Shown here one piece after another: positions 1 through 9,562 of a DNA stretch of 64,000 nucleotides. The DNA comes from CBDATG01 sp965200145. Its GTDB lineage: Bacteria > Chloroflexota > Dehalococcoidia > Lucifugimonadales > Lucifugimonadaceae. The notes under the pieces were generated by a model. It was given only the letters and a program-made list of their open reading frames with translations, did not search any database and was not told where the DNA came from. The stretch lies in assembly GCA_965200145.1 (NCBI GenBank), contig CBDATG010000001.1, positions 124,001 through 188,000 of the forward strand, in the 5' to 3' direction. Made by a program: the position numbers and the translations under genes. The first letter of the stretch is position 1; every line of letters starts with the position of its first letter.

Positions 1-3000
1 AATCAAGGTGCAACAAGTAATACTGCTGGTAGTTGGTCGTCTGGTCCGGATTCAATACGCGCGTCGACATGTACACTCCCGCCAACTGCTGCAGGATGCT
101 GTTCGCCTGCGTGAAGTTGATGTCCGTGTGCACAATCCGCAGCTGCCAAAGCCACTTACACGCCTGACGACCGAAACCGTTCAACACCAGATCGTCGAAA
201 TCGCTACCGAACGCGTTCGGACTTGACGAGATAATGAATCGCTCAAGCGGTGCCGCCGTAGAAGTGCGTATCAAACGCTCTGCCTGATCGTCGCTCAGGT
301 TGGCGTTGTATGCCGCTACCCAGGTCGCACCGTTGAACCCGTCAACCGATTCCACCCAACTGTCACGTTGCGCGTTCGTCAGACACAGGTCACCAGTCTT
401 CGAACGGTCCGCCCAGTCGCTGATCGACCGAAGGCTCCAAACATCAGGACGACAAGGGTCGTACAGCGTAACAACCTTTACGGAGTTGTCCTGCGTCGAA
501 TCATCGTTGATCGCTCGCATCCGCGCATGGTGCGCTAGCTGGAACTCGACCGCCAGCTCGTCACGCACGGTGTCCTCTAGCTGCAATTCGTTGCCAATGT
601 ACTTGTACGGCTCGCTGTTCGTGATCGTCGCTGGCAACGCATCCAAGAACGCGTCCGAACCTTCAGGATGCAACCCGCCCAAGGTCAGCAACGGTGCCTG
701 ATACCAGAACGTCTGCATGTTGACCTGTTGCAATATCGACGCGTGCAGCGACGCCACCTGTGTCTCTGACATGTACAACGCGTGCAAGTCCAAGTTCGAG
801 ACATCCACGCTGGTGATCGGGTTGCTGGAGATTCGCAACACACGCAACGGCTTCGCAGCATCAGACCTCGCCGCCGTAGGAAGCCAGCTGGAACTGAATG
901 ATGTCAACAGGTTGTCGTCAATGTTCAACGTCCTCAATTTCGTGAAATTGCTGAGGAAGTTCGTGCCGGTGAAATCGGCATCATCCAAGAGGTTCGAGCT
1001 CAGCGACAGCTCCCGGACGTTCGGCGCCCACCTGAAAGTACCTGCTGGGATGGACGAGATACCAGAACGGTCCAACAGGATCGTCTCAACCTCGTAGAGG
1101 TTCTGGAAGTGGTCCGGGGTCAATGTCGCGCCCAAACCGACAGAGTCGTTGAGGCGCAGGTAACGCACATCGATGCTCTTGTCATGAACGTTCACATCGA
1201 ACGATGTCGTCTCCGGATCGACCTGCTCGAATGTAGTCGTGTTGATCCAACTGCCCTTTACCGGAACGCACTCATCCTCTCGCACCGTCGCGTAGCCCGC
1301 GTGGCGCACATCACCCACGTTAGTGACGTAAGAACCAGAGCGCGTGCCCTCCACTTCGTTGAGCAAGTGCTGGTTCCGCATGATCTCAGCCCACAAGACC
1401 TTCGGAAGACCGCAAATCGCAACCGCGTGCTTCGGGACCCGTAGACCAGATGTGGCACCGTAATCGACGGTCGCCGAAGACGGACTGTGGGCAGTTCGCC
1501 TAGTCGTGATCTCAGACAGCAACGGCGCCGAACTCCAGTAACCACGCGAGTTTTGAGTGTCAGGGTCGTTGCCATCGGCATCGTAGAAATACTCCGCAAC
1601 ATGAGACTCGCCTAAATACAACTTGGTCAACTTGGTTAGTTGCGCGAACCAGCGCGAGTTGACATAGCCCAGCAGGTTCTCGCGAAGGATCAGGGTTTGA
1701 AGTTTCGTGAAACCATCGAAGTGGTTGTAAGCGATGTCCCGGTAAGTCAAGCCGATTCCAACGAAACTCAGCGATGTCACCGCCGAGGCAGAGGTGCCGA
1801 ACCAAGCCTTCGGATTGAACTGGAAGCCAGGGCTCTCAGACATCTGGAAGCCGCGCACACTCAAACCTTCGAAAACACCGTCGGGCAACGATTTGATGCC
1901 CGTGCCTTTCAGATCGATGTAGTAAATCGACAAGCCCTTGATGTCGCTCCTGCGAAGCGATGTGATGAACTCAGCTTCGGGCTTGAAAGCCGTCGCCTCG
2001 GTGACCCATCTGGCACCGCTTGCCAAGTGACGCTTCTCTACATGGCCAGTCTCACCCGTACCGCAACCGATCGAACTGAACAGTTCCGGAGCCGGGGTAT
2101 CCGGGTCGTTATCCGGGTCCTGCAACGCCGAGAAGATATAAGGCAAAATCCAAGCCTGGCGGTCCAACGGGTCGCACAAGTTAAACCCGGGCCTCGGTCC
2201 AGTAACCCGGTTGCCCACGTTGATCGTTGCCGAAGTAGCACTGCCCGTGCCGCCCGAGTTTTGCCAGAAGCGATCGATCTCCGCCTTGATGGCAGCGGCA
2301 ATCGCATCTCGATTTGCCCGAGTGTTCTCCGGGTAATCAACCACCCCCGCTACCAACGGCTTCGCACCAGACGTATAACGAACCGTCGATGCCGACCCGG
2401 TTGGTCCGGTGGCGTAGAAATAGGTGTCGACCAGGCTCTGATTGAACTCGATTTTGTCCAAGTTGGCAAGCGGCGCGAACCAGTTCGTGTTGATGTGACC
2501 CAGTCCGTACTGGGCCCGCAACTTGATCGTCGAGAGCTCAGACGAATTCGACCTCGTATCGAAGAAACCGACAAACGCATCCGGAGCAATGTCCGAGTGC
2601 TTCAGACCATTCTCGTTAATGGCAAGCTCTTTCAGCCTCGGCGCACCGTACGCCCCGAACCATTTCCAACTCGGTGACAGACCTACGTTTCCCCGCAACG
2701 AGCGGAAGACCTGAACGCCATTCAGATTGAAGATACCATCGGGTATGGAACTGATGGAGTTACCGCTGATGTCCAGATAGCCCAGTTTCCGTAAACCGAC
2801 GAAGTCCGACGCAACAAGCGAAGTCAGACTCTTGTCAACCAAGCGCATCGAACGCCCGGACGTCGACCAGTTGGCATCCGTTCCAAGGTCAAGCGCAGAA
2901 ATCGTCACCAGTTGGACTTGATCTTGACCTTGGCTGGCTGGCGCCTTTTCAGGCGGCTTGCCCAGCGGATCCGGTGTAGGCGAAGGCGGCTTATCAGTCT

Positions 3001-3331
3001 GGACGATCACTCCGCACTGAACGCCCTTGTAACTCTGCGTGGTCTTGTCCCACTGCGCCCAACTCGAATACTTGTCGTTGATCGCTCCGAGGTTGCCCTC
3101 GTCAAGGTTCCGATTCGGGTACTGCAACGCCAGAATGATCTGATCGCGCACCGCCGTTGTGCGGTCGCACAGGTCGTATCTGACAGACTGGGCCGACGCA
3201 ACCGGCGCGTCGCGCAGGTCAACCGCGACGAACCCGGCAGCGAAGAGAAGGGATAAACCGAGTATTAGAACAAATGTACGGGGGGGGGTGATGCCGCGTT
3301 GCGCTTGATGTTCATGCAATGTCTTACCCAT
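1..3331 (-). CDS. Secreted leucine-rich-repeat protein, partial (3' end beyond the window)
   Basis: The minus frame from ATG at 3331 stays open to the left edge, giving at least 1,110 residues with no stop. After about 18 polar residues comes a hydrophobic segment (TFVLILGLSLLFAAGFVAV) that fits a signal peptide or anchor. Then comes the motif LCDRTTAVRDQI, which often precedes leucine-rich repeats in bacterial surface proteins. Several LRR blocks follow, for example around 2,750-2,850, 1,650-1,950 and 780-1,110, with repeats such as LGYLDISGNSISSIPDGIF. These are separated by non-repeat stretches with Cys-containing motifs like FNLCDPLDRQAWI. The role is unknown; LRR proteins of this kind usually bind proteins or glycans at the surface. 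A nine-base homopolymer lies in codons 15-18 (3280-3288). No operon partner is visible; rnpB lies upstream. Confidence 0.85.
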   Translation of the reverse strand, partial: MGKTLHEHQAQRGITPPRTFVLILGLSLLFAAGFVAVDLRDAPVASAQSVRYDLCDRTTAVRDQIILALQYPNRNLDEGNLGAINDKYSSWAQWDKTTQSYKGVQCGVIVQTDKPPSPTPDPLGKPPEKAPASQGQDQVQLVTISALDLGTDANWSTSGRSMRLVDKSLTSLVASDFVGLRKLGYLDISGNSISSIPDGIFNLNGVQVFRSLRGNVGLSPSWKWFGAYGAPRLKELAINENGLKHSDIAPDAFVGFFDTRSNSSELSTIKLRAQYGLGHINTNWFAPLANLDKIEFNQSLVDTYFYATGPTGSASTVRYTSGAKPLVAGVVDYPENTRANRDAIAAAIKAEIDRFWQNSGGTGSATSATINVGNRVTGPRPGFNLCDPLDRQAWILPYIFSALQDPDNDPDTPAPELFSSIGCGTGETGHVEKRHLASGARWVTEATAFKPEAEFITSLRRSDIKGLSIYYIDLKGTGIKSLPDGVFEGLSVRGFQMSESPGFQFNPKAWFGTSASAVTSLSFVGIGLTYRDIAYNHFDGFTKLQTLILRENLLGYVNSRWFAQLTKLTKLYLGESHVAEYFYDADGNDPDTQNSRGYWSSAPLLSEITTRRTAHSPSSATVDYGATSGLRVPKHAVAICGLPKVLWAEIMRNQHLLNEVEGTRSGSYVTNVGDVRHAGYATVREDECVPVKGSWINTTTFEQVDPETTSFDVNVHDKSIDVRYLRLNDSVGLGATLTPDHFQNLYEVETILLDRSGISSIPAGTFRWAPNVRELSLSSNLLDDADFTGTNFLSNFTKLRTLNIDDNLLTSFSSSWLPTAARSDAAKPLRVLRISSNPITSVDVSNLDLHALYMSETQVASLHASILQQVNMQTFWYQAPLLTLGGLHPEGSDAFLDALPATITNSEPYKYIGNELQLEDTVRDELAVEFQLAHHARMRAINDDSTQDNSVKVVTLYDPCRPDVWSLRSISDWADRSKTGDLCLTNAQRDSWVESVDGFNGATWVAAYNANLSDDQAERLIRTSTAAPLERFIISSSPNAFGSDFDDLVLNGFGRQACKWLWQLRIVHTDINFTQANSILQQLAGVYMSTRVLNPDQTTNYQQYYLLHLD
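3280..3288. repeat. Poly-G/poly-C run of nine inside the start of the LRR gene
   Basis: Nine consecutive G on the plus strand read as C9 on the coding strand and encode Thr-Pro-Pro-Arg at codons 15-18 of the LRR gene, just before its hydrophobic segment. Gain or loss of one base would shift the frame before any mature sequence is made. Long mononucleotide runs are typical slippage sites. The run could also be a place of sequencing error, but the frame is intact as written. Confidence 0.8.
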
Positions 3332-3480
3332 AGTATTGAGCCCTAGTGTCGGCCGTCAATTCGGTAATCCCCGCAACGGCATTATCGTTATATAACACAA
3401 ACCGCACGCGAGTCAAGCACTGATCAGATTATCCGAGTGAATTGACTGCGTGAGGACGATTGCGACCAGCTTGGCGAGTT

Positions 3481-3931
3481 GGGCGAGGTGGACTGTAAGC
3501 CGAGTTCTGTCCAGGCACTGCGTGAGGTTTACTGGGACCGACTTACGTCGTGCCTTCGCGTGCTCTATCGCAACGCCTTGAGCAGCCATCCATCTAGCAA
3601 CACGGTCACCCGTGCCGTCATGCAGCCTACCCGGGAACAGGTACGGGCATCGACCTGTTGCGTTCCCCTATTTGGCCTTGCACCGGGCGGGGTTTACCAT
3701 GCCGCCGGCGTTACCGCCAGTTGCGGTGCGCCCTTACCGCACCGGTTCGCCCTTACCGCCAGTGCCAGAACACTCCGACATGGCGGCGGTATGTTTTCTG
3801 TTGCACTGTTTCTGCCGTCGGGTCGCCCCGCCCTGCAGTTAGCAGGCGCCCTAGCCCGTAGGTGCTCGGACTTTCCTCTACCCAACAATGCGATCAACAC
3901 GATGGGTAGCGGCTGCTCGTCCGCCTCGCCT
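3481..3931 (-). ncRNA. rnpB: RNase P RNA (bacterial class A)
   Basis: This is the catalytic RNA that trims the 5' ends of tRNA precursors. On the minus strand the conserved 5' core GAGGAAAGTCCGAGCACC lies at 3878-3861. The conserved 3' core GGACAGAACTCGGCTTACAG lies near 3512-3493. The ends pair as P1: GGCGAGGCGGAC near 3930-3919 with GTCCACCTCGCC at 3493-3482, with one G-U wobble. The middle contains the usual P12-type stretch (GGTGCGGTAAGGGCGCACC) and a CAGAAAACATACCGCC core segment. Length of about 450 nt is at the high end for type A. Ends are set from P1 and may be off by a few bases. The open frames over this region are incidental. Confidence 0.95.
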
Positions 3932-4004
3932 GCTTATCACAGTAACACCAGCAACAAATGCACAACGCGATACCTCACGCGCGGCATCACTTGTGTCCCC
4001 ACCT

Positions 4005-5666
4005 TCAGCGCGTCAGCATCACGACCGTCGCATCGTCGCCAGTAACCGCGACATGATCAACCAGCGCATGCACCGCGTCGCGGGAAGTGCGCCAATCGAT
4101 ATCTGCCGCCAGGTTTGACACATGATCCTTCACGAGCCGGCGCGTCCGCGCGGCTGAGCCGCGACCGCGCCTCACGCCTGAGTCGTCCCGCTCTCGCAAC
4201 CGCCTACGCATCTCGCTCAGCGCATCTAGCTCCGCCGACAGATGCTCAAGGTCACCCTTACCGATCGCCACCTGTTCCACCGCCGAGGCGAATCTCCGAC
4301 GTGCATCCCCAAACAGCTGATCAAGATCAGAATCAGCATCACGCGGCGTGATCTCCGCCTGCTCGGCCGCCGACAGCTTCAAAATATGCTGCTTGACCAA
4401 TCCCTCAAGGTCGTCAGCACGCCAGCTCGGGCACTCCGCACGCCAGCCTGCGCTATCGTCCGCCGCACCGCGCGACCGGCGGCGGTTAGGACACTCCGCA
4501 AATTCGTAGTAGCGGTACACCTTCGTAGCGACTGAGTCGTCCTTGCGTTGCCAAGTTCGTTTTCGCGACAGTCCGGGAATGCTGTGCGTGCAATGTCCGC
4601 ACCTCACGAGGCCACCCAACAGAAACGGCGCATCTGCCTCAGCCGGAACCGCCATGCCAGCTCGCGGTTTGGACATCCGACCCTGTGCCGCATTGAATAC
4701 AGCGCGTTCAATCAACGGCTCGTGGTTACCCGCCACCATGAATCCGTAACGCTCATACGTGCCTACATACGCCCTGTTCTTCAGCATCAGCGAAATCGCA
4801 GCAGTCGACCACGGCTTGCCCGAGCGGGTATTGATGCCGCCATCCTGCAACCGCTGCACTATCGTTCTCATGCCGATCGGAGCCACATCGCCGCCGTTGC
4901 GTCCCGTATACCAATCGAACACTCGCCGCACCACCTGCGCCTCATGCGCGACCGGTTCCAGCATGCCATCGGCGCTGCTCCTGTACCCGTACGGCGTCCG
5001 ACCCAGCACCCTGCCACCGGATGCCAGCTCGACCAACTTAGGGCGGGCATCTCGAACGCGCGCACCTATCGCAGGAGACTCGCCCATCGCATCCGATTCG
5101 TCATCCACATCAACATCGCCGTTAGCTGATTGTGCGTCTTCTGGCGTCAGTGCCAACATCGACAAGCCGCTCAGCAGCGGGTCGGGCGCGTCAGGATCAG
5201 TGCATTGCGCGTCTGAACCGGTGCGACGGATCAGCACCAAACGGCGGATTAGCGTCTCAACGTCATCCGCCAGATGCGACGCGTCGTGTAACAAGACCAA
5301 CGCCGGGTGTCCTGCCGGCGGTGTCAGCACCGAGAGCAGGTTGCGAAATTGCATGTCGTCGAGCTGTTCCCGGCTCGCGGTGTCATCATCTTGCATCGCC
5401 TGTACTGGCAATCCGAGCTGCTCCATCAAGCTGGATGCACCACCCTCTACGCCGAAAATCGCGACGAGGTTATGTCCGCCATAGGCGCAGTGATTCACTA
5501 TCCGCGCCGCGGGGTCATCCGGAAGCGTCTCGGTTGACAATCTGCCCGTCTGCGCGCTCCAGGAGCCCGCCGACGGCTCAACTATTGCGGACCAGGAGAC
5601 GCGGTCCTGATCGTCATCCGATGGAATCGGTGCACGATGCGGCGCGACGTAACCCACGGCGCGCAT
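4005..5666 (-). CDS. Serine-recombinase-like protein with degenerate catalytic domain
   Basis: The 553-residue protein has the layout of a large serine recombinase. There is a resolvase-like N-terminal region (1-175), a recombinase DNA-binding domain (about 218-330, with RTPYGYRS and TRSGKPWSTAAISLMLKNR), a zinc ribbon with Cys 356/359 and later Cys near 392 and 412, and a coiled coil (about 435-515). The N-terminus MRAVGYVAPHR replaces the family's YxRVS motif, so the nucleophilic serine is missing. The helix that normally reads like DRLAR is HDASHLADD, so active-site arginines are also gone. Strand exchange is therefore unlikely; DNA binding may remain. ATG at 5666 lies 9 bases after the stop of the zinc-ribbon gene, so the two are probably co-transcribed. 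No attachment sites or cargo are visible. Confidence 0.82.
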   Translation of the reverse strand: MRAVGYVAPHRAPIPSDDDQDRVSWSAIVEPSAGSWSAQTGRLSTETLPDDPAARIVNHCAYGGHNLVAIFGVEGGASSLMEQLGLPVQAMQDDDTASREQLDDMQFRNLLSVLTPPAGHPALVLLHDASHLADDVETLIRRLVLIRRTGSDAQCTDPDAPDPLLSGLSMLALTPEDAQSANGDVDVDDESDAMGESPAIGARVRDARPKLVELASGGRVLGRTPYGYRSSADGMLEPVAHEAQVVRRVFDWYTGRNGGDVAPIGMRTIVQRLQDGGINTRSGKPWSTAAISLMLKNRAYVGTYERYGFMVAGNHEPLIERAVFNAAQGRMSKPRAGMAVPAEADAPFLLGGLVRCGHCTHSIPGLSRKRTWQRKDDSVATKVYRYYEFAECPNRRRSRGAADDSAGWRAECPSWRADDLEGLVKQHILKLSAAEQAEITPRDADSDLDQLFGDARRRFASAVEQVAIGKGDLEHLSAELDALSEMRRRLRERDDSGVRRGRGSAARTRRLVKDHVSNLAADIDWRTSRDAVHALVDHVAVTGDDATVVMLTR

Positions 5667-5675
5667 GACGACCGC

Positions 5676-6389
5676 CTAACTCGCGTCGAGCGTAATAAGG
5701 AATCGGCCGCAGTGACACAGCTGCGGCTCGGTAGCCAACTTGAGCATGTTCAACTCACCAGTCGACAGACGCTCCGAGCAACCACTGCACACCTCGCGCT
5801 CAACCGTCGCAACCGCCTTACCGCCGTTCGCCTTGAACAATCGCGTGTAGTTGGCAAGCTGGGCTGCCGGTATAAGCTCCGCCGCCTGACGCCGATCCTT
5901 AAGCGCCGTGTTGTGCTCTTCGGAAATGCGCGCCTGCTCGCGAGTGCTCGATTCCTTAGTCGCCGACCACTCGGACTCAACATCTGCCAACCTAGATTGC
6001 AACGTCTGCAAATTGGCGCGGGCGGCGTTCGCCTCTTCCAGAACCGGCGTGATGCGCTCGTCAACACTCGCGATGCGGTTCAACAGCTCCTGCTCCCGCT
6101 CCTGCAAACGCTGCTCGTCACGCCAAGACGGCGCACTATTGCTGTCAAAGAGCCGATCGCGGGTCGTAGACAGGTTCTGATTCTCGGACGCGCGCTCCAG
6201 CTCCAAGCGTCTCAGGTTCACCTCCGCCGCCGTTTGCGCGCGCTGAGCTGATTCGCAATCCGCGCGCAACTTCTTGAGCTGATTCGCCTTCTGCTTCAGC
6301 TCCGTATTAATCCGATTATAGGACCGCCTGAGTTTCAGTAGTACCTTATCTCTTTCCTGCAGTTCGACGAGTGCTTGAAAGGTGTTCAA
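5676..6389 (-). CDS. C4-type zinc-ribbon, coiled-coil protein (DUF164 / CdsZ type)
   Basis: A 237-residue protein. Residues 1-180 are an almost continuous charged coiled coil rich in Glu, Arg, Leu and Gln. The C-terminal 45 residues form a zinc ribbon with CSGC and CHCGR pairs. This matches the bacterial family of coiled-coil proteins with a C-terminal Zn ribbon thought to bind nucleic acid; its exact role in this group is not established. It is the first gene of a two-gene unit with the recombinase-like protein and is divergent from pyruvate kinase, sharing an upstream region of about 200 bases. The product call is firm at family level only. Confidence 0.85.
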   Translation of the reverse strand: MNTFQALVELQERDKVLLKLRRSYNRINTELKQKANQLKKLRADCESAQRAQTAAEVNLRRLELERASENQNLSTTRDRLFDSNSAPSWRDEQRLQEREQELLNRIASVDERITPVLEEANAARANLQTLQSRLADVESEWSATKESSTREQARISEEHNTALKDRRQAAELIPAAQLANYTRLFKANGGKAVATVEREVCSGCSERLSTGELNMLKLATEPQLCHCGRFLITLDAS

Positions 6390-6587
6390 ACTCAGTGGCT
6401 CCTTGATTCCACACCAACGCGGACGCAGATAGGCCGGGCATCTACCTTATCTTAACAAACGCAATAGCTTACCACAAATTCGCACCGCTTCGCGCTGATA
6501 TGCACTATCAGATCAAGCGGCTGCGCTGGTTACTAAGTTCGTAGTTATAGATTATGCAGTAAGGGAAACGCGAAATCCCAACGCGCT

Positions 6588-8090
6588 ATGTTTGACCTGC
6601 TACCAGCCTTCCTAAAGAACCGACCGCGCACGCGAATCGTGTGCACAATCGGACCGGCAACCGGCGAAACGAACCAGATCGCAGCGTTGGTGCGCGCCGG
6701 AATGTCCGTGGCGCGCCTCAACCTATCACACGGCAGCCCAGAAGAACACCGCCAGTACATCGCCAATGTGCATGAAGCCGCAAAACTGACGCGTGTGCCG
6801 ATCGCGATACTCGCCGACCTGCCAGGACCCAAGTACCGAGTCGGTGCAACATCACCGGACTTCGCGGAAGAGCGCAACGGGCGCCACGGTGTATGGCTGG
6901 CGCAACGATCGGACTTCGTCCTGACGACGGAGCGGGTGTTGACGACTCCCGAACGCGGGATGGTCTGGCCCGCAGGACTTCACGCCGACATCAAGCCACG
7001 AGCGCGGATCCTCATCGACGAAGGCGCGGTCGAACTGGTCGTGAACGAGATCCGAGGCAACGAGATACATTGCACCGTGCGGCGCGCCGGACTGGTGCAG
7101 GACGACAAAGCCGTCACGGCACCGGGCAACCTCTCAACACTCAACTACCTCACCAAAGAGACTTCCGACGCGCTGGACTTCGCGCTAGATGCCGATGTCG
7201 ATTTCATCGGGCTTTCATACATCCGAAGCACCGACGACCTGGACCTGGTGCGCGCCCGCATGGCTGCTGTCGGCAAGCGGCCTGGCCTCATCTCAAAGAT
7301 AGAGATTCAGCAAGCTGTTGCAAATCTGGCGGAGATACTGGCAGGGTCAGATGCCATCATGGTCGCACGCGGCGACCTGGGCGTCGAGATGCCGCTCCAC
7401 CAGGTGCCAATGGTGCAAAAACGCATGATACGCATGGCAAACGAGATTGGGAAGCCAGTCATCACCGCCACCCAGATGCTGGAGTCGATGCGCGACAATC
7501 CCTATCCAACGCGCGCCGAGGCGACCGACGTCTACAACGCTGTGCGCGATGGCACCGACGCAGTGATGCTGTCTGCCGAGACGTCCGTTGGCGCATATCC
7601 TGAGGCCGCGGTGCGGTTCATGGCAAGGGTATCCAAGACTGCTGAGCGGTTCCTGGAACTGGAGAGACTGCGCGAACGCCGAATGAGCATCGTCGAAAAA
7701 CTTGGACGCAACGCAACCGTCGACTCGATAATCGCATTCGATGCCGCCGTAACCGCCGACAGATTGCGATCCAGAGCCATCGTCACCTTCACCGAGACCG
7801 GCCTGGCAGCCGCTAGCGTTGCAACATTCAGGCCGCGCACCCCGTTGCTCGCGTTATCTCCGAGCCCGCGCACCGCAAACAAGCTCGCGATCAATTGGGG
7901 CATCACTCCCGTGCTAGTCGAGTCGCTCTCAGACCTCGACGAGATGTTCAGGTACGCATCCGACTTGGTTATGGCGCAAGGTTACGCAAACCACGGCGAC
8001 AGCATCGTAGTTGTCGCAGGCTTACCCATAGGACAGACAGGCAGCACCAACCTGCTACGAGTCATTAAGGTACCGGAAGAATCAGTGTAG
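6588..8090 (+). CDS. pyk: Pyruvate kinase
   Basis: Transfers phosphate from phosphoenolpyruvate to ADP, the last step of glycolysis, in the cytoplasm. The 500 residues fit the family. The N-terminus has the substrate/ATP region RTRIVCTIGPATG and RLNLSHGSPEEH. The barrel has LISKIEI with the catalytic lysine, and the metal and phosphate loop MVARGDLGVEMP followed by KPVITATQMLESM and PTRAEATDVYNAV. The C-terminal allosteric domain (about 355-500) is present. No extra PEP-utiliser domain is attached. It is a single gene, convergent with the DUF4129 gene. Confidence 0.97.
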   Translation: MFDLLPAFLKNRPRTRIVCTIGPATGETNQIAALVRAGMSVARLNLSHGSPEEHRQYIANVHEAAKLTRVPIAILADLPGPKYRVGATSPDFAEERNGRHGVWLAQRSDFVLTTERVLTTPERGMVWPAGLHADIKPRARILIDEGAVELVVNEIRGNEIHCTVRRAGLVQDDKAVTAPGNLSTLNYLTKETSDALDFALDADVDFIGLSYIRSTDDLDLVRARMAAVGKRPGLISKIEIQQAVANLAEILAGSDAIMVARGDLGVEMPLHQVPMVQKRMIRMANEIGKPVITATQMLESMRDNPYPTRAEATDVYNAVRDGTDAVMLSAETSVGAYPEAAVRFMARVSKTAERFLELERLRERRMSIVEKLGRNATVDSIIAFDAAVTADRLRSRAIVTFTETGLAAASVATFRPRTPLLALSPSPRTANKLAINWGITPVLVESLSDLDEMFRYASDLVMAQGYANHGDSIVVVAGLPIGQTGSTNLLRVIKVPEESV

Positions 8091-8137
8091 GACAGCACCA
8101 ATTCGTCGCCAATCAGCGATACTCGATATCCCACTTT

Positions 8138-9562
8138 CTAATCAGCGCCGTCTACTTCGGGTTTCGACTCCAGTGCCAACTTGAGCTGGTCTCTCAGCTG
8201 CGACACTCGTGCATCGGACGTAGGAACATCGCCGTAGCACGCCGCGTTGAAACGCGCCGTTATCGCCGACACCGGAGCATTCGGTAAAGCAGCCTCAAGG
8301 AACGGCGCACGCTCGTTCGGAGTCTGGCGTGCATCAAACTCCAAACCGCGCTCCATGGCGTGTTGCAACGTCTCGAAGTACAGCATGAAGACATCCGCTA
8401 TGCCCGGAGTGTCGGGATACTTCCAAAGAAAACGCCGTGCACCACGACGAGTCATCCAGCCAGGCAGCAGTCCCTTCAACAAATCCCAGTAACTAACCTC
8501 GTCCACTTCATCGCGAATCGATTCGCGCTCCAGCGCGTCGTCGCGTCTGCGATTCCGCGTCACGCGGCGATACGCCAACGCCAACAGCACCAAAACCAAA
8601 ATCGGTATCAAGATCGTCAACGGCCACTGCAACGCATCCAGCACCGCTTCCACCCACAGGTTGTCAGTCGTGGCAACTGCGTCCGGCTCCGGGAAGTCTG
8701 GCCGTCCGCCCCCTTGCTGCTGCTCCTGAGCCTCCGGCACCGGCTGGCCGAACCATGAACGAATCAGATCGATCAACCAAGCAATCACCCAACCGACCAA
8801 AGTCAACGGCCATCGCAGCACCCAGATCAATCCGTCAACCAACCATCCGTACACCGTATAGAGCGCGGACAGTCCCGAAGCGCCGTACCTGCTACCTGCC
8901 AAACCTGCCACCAGGCCGACTCCGACGAACGCAGCGAGTGCCGCAAGTATCACCCGCGCCCAAGCACCCGTGAATTGCGAGTCATCCGCCAAACGCGCGA
9001 CTGCCATGCCGGTCAGCGCAGCCACGAAGAACGGTATCAGCAATGTAGCGATACCCACTGGAGTCTCCGCGATCTCGTCCGCGACCAGCGCAATCGCAAG
9101 TATTACCAGACCCCACTTGAATGCACGCTTGAGATAGTCAGGAGCATCGTTGGAATCGCGCACCAGCGTGGATGTCCGGCGCCAGATGACAACACACGTG
9201 ATCGTTGCGATTACGAGCGACACCGCCTCATCGGCGACCAAGTTCCTACCTACCAGCTGGAACAGCCAGTTCAGCTCAAAGCGACCTGATGGCGACACGG
9301 TGGCAGACGATACGGCGACGTAGATCACCGCGAATCCGATGGCGCCGAATATCAACGCCAATGTCGCGGGCGAGCCTCGCAACCCTCCGGTCAGCCATGC
9401 CGCCGCCAAGCCTGCTACATACACGATGGCGATGAAGTGCCAAGGCAAGGGCGACCCGCCCAAACCTAGCACCAGCCCGAGCACACCCAAGACGGCGTAA
9501 ACCGAGACGCTCTCCGCAACGGCGATGGCGATGTAGACGACCTGGGTGCGAACATCAGACAT
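8138..9562 (-). CDS. Membrane protein with C-terminal DUF4129 domain
   Basis: The ATG at 9562 (MSDVRTQVVYIAIAVAES) is chosen because it overlaps the stop of the DUF58 gene by only 8 bases; a longer frame to 9721 would overlap it by 167. The 474-residue protein has about nine hydrophobic segments in residues 1-240, then a Gln/Gly-rich linker, another membrane segment near 300, and a soluble C-terminal DUF4129 region with the marks TPNERAPFL and ITARFNAACYGD. Such proteins commonly sit with MoxR ATPases and DUF58 proteins, often with a transglutaminase; here no transglutaminase domain is seen. A cell-envelope role is likely but unproven. Confidence 0.8.
   Translation of the reverse strand: MSDVRTQVVYIAIAVAESVSVYAVLGVLGLVLGLGGSPLPWHFIAIVYVAGLAAAWLTGGLRGSPATLALIFGAIGFAVIYVAVSSATVSPSGRFELNWLFQLVGRNLVADEAVSLVIATITCVVIWRRTSTLVRDSNDAPDYLKRAFKWGLVILAIALVADEIAETPVGIATLLIPFFVAALTGMAVARLADDSQFTGAWARVILAALAAFVGVGLVAGLAGSRYGASGLSALYTVYGWLVDGLIWVLRWPLTLVGWVIAWLIDLIRSWFGQPVPEAQEQQQGGGRPDFPEPDAVATTDNLWVEAVLDALQWPLTILIPILVLVLLALAYRRVTRNRRRDDALERESIRDEVDEVSYWDLLKGLLPGWMTRRGARRFLWKYPDTPGIADVFMLYFETLQHAMERGLEFDARQTPNERAPFLEAALPNAPVSAITARFNAACYGDVPTSDARVSQLRDQLKLALESKPEVDGAD

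Noticed and set aside
3479..4045. Plus-strand open frame of 188 codons and several overlapping ones
   Set aside because: They lie over the RNase P RNA on the other strand; no protein-family character, and the RNA core motifs explain the region.
5132..5668. Plus-strand open frame of 178 codons
   Set aside because: It is antisense to the recombinase-like gene, Arg/Pro/Ser-rich with no motif; a GC-rich shadow.
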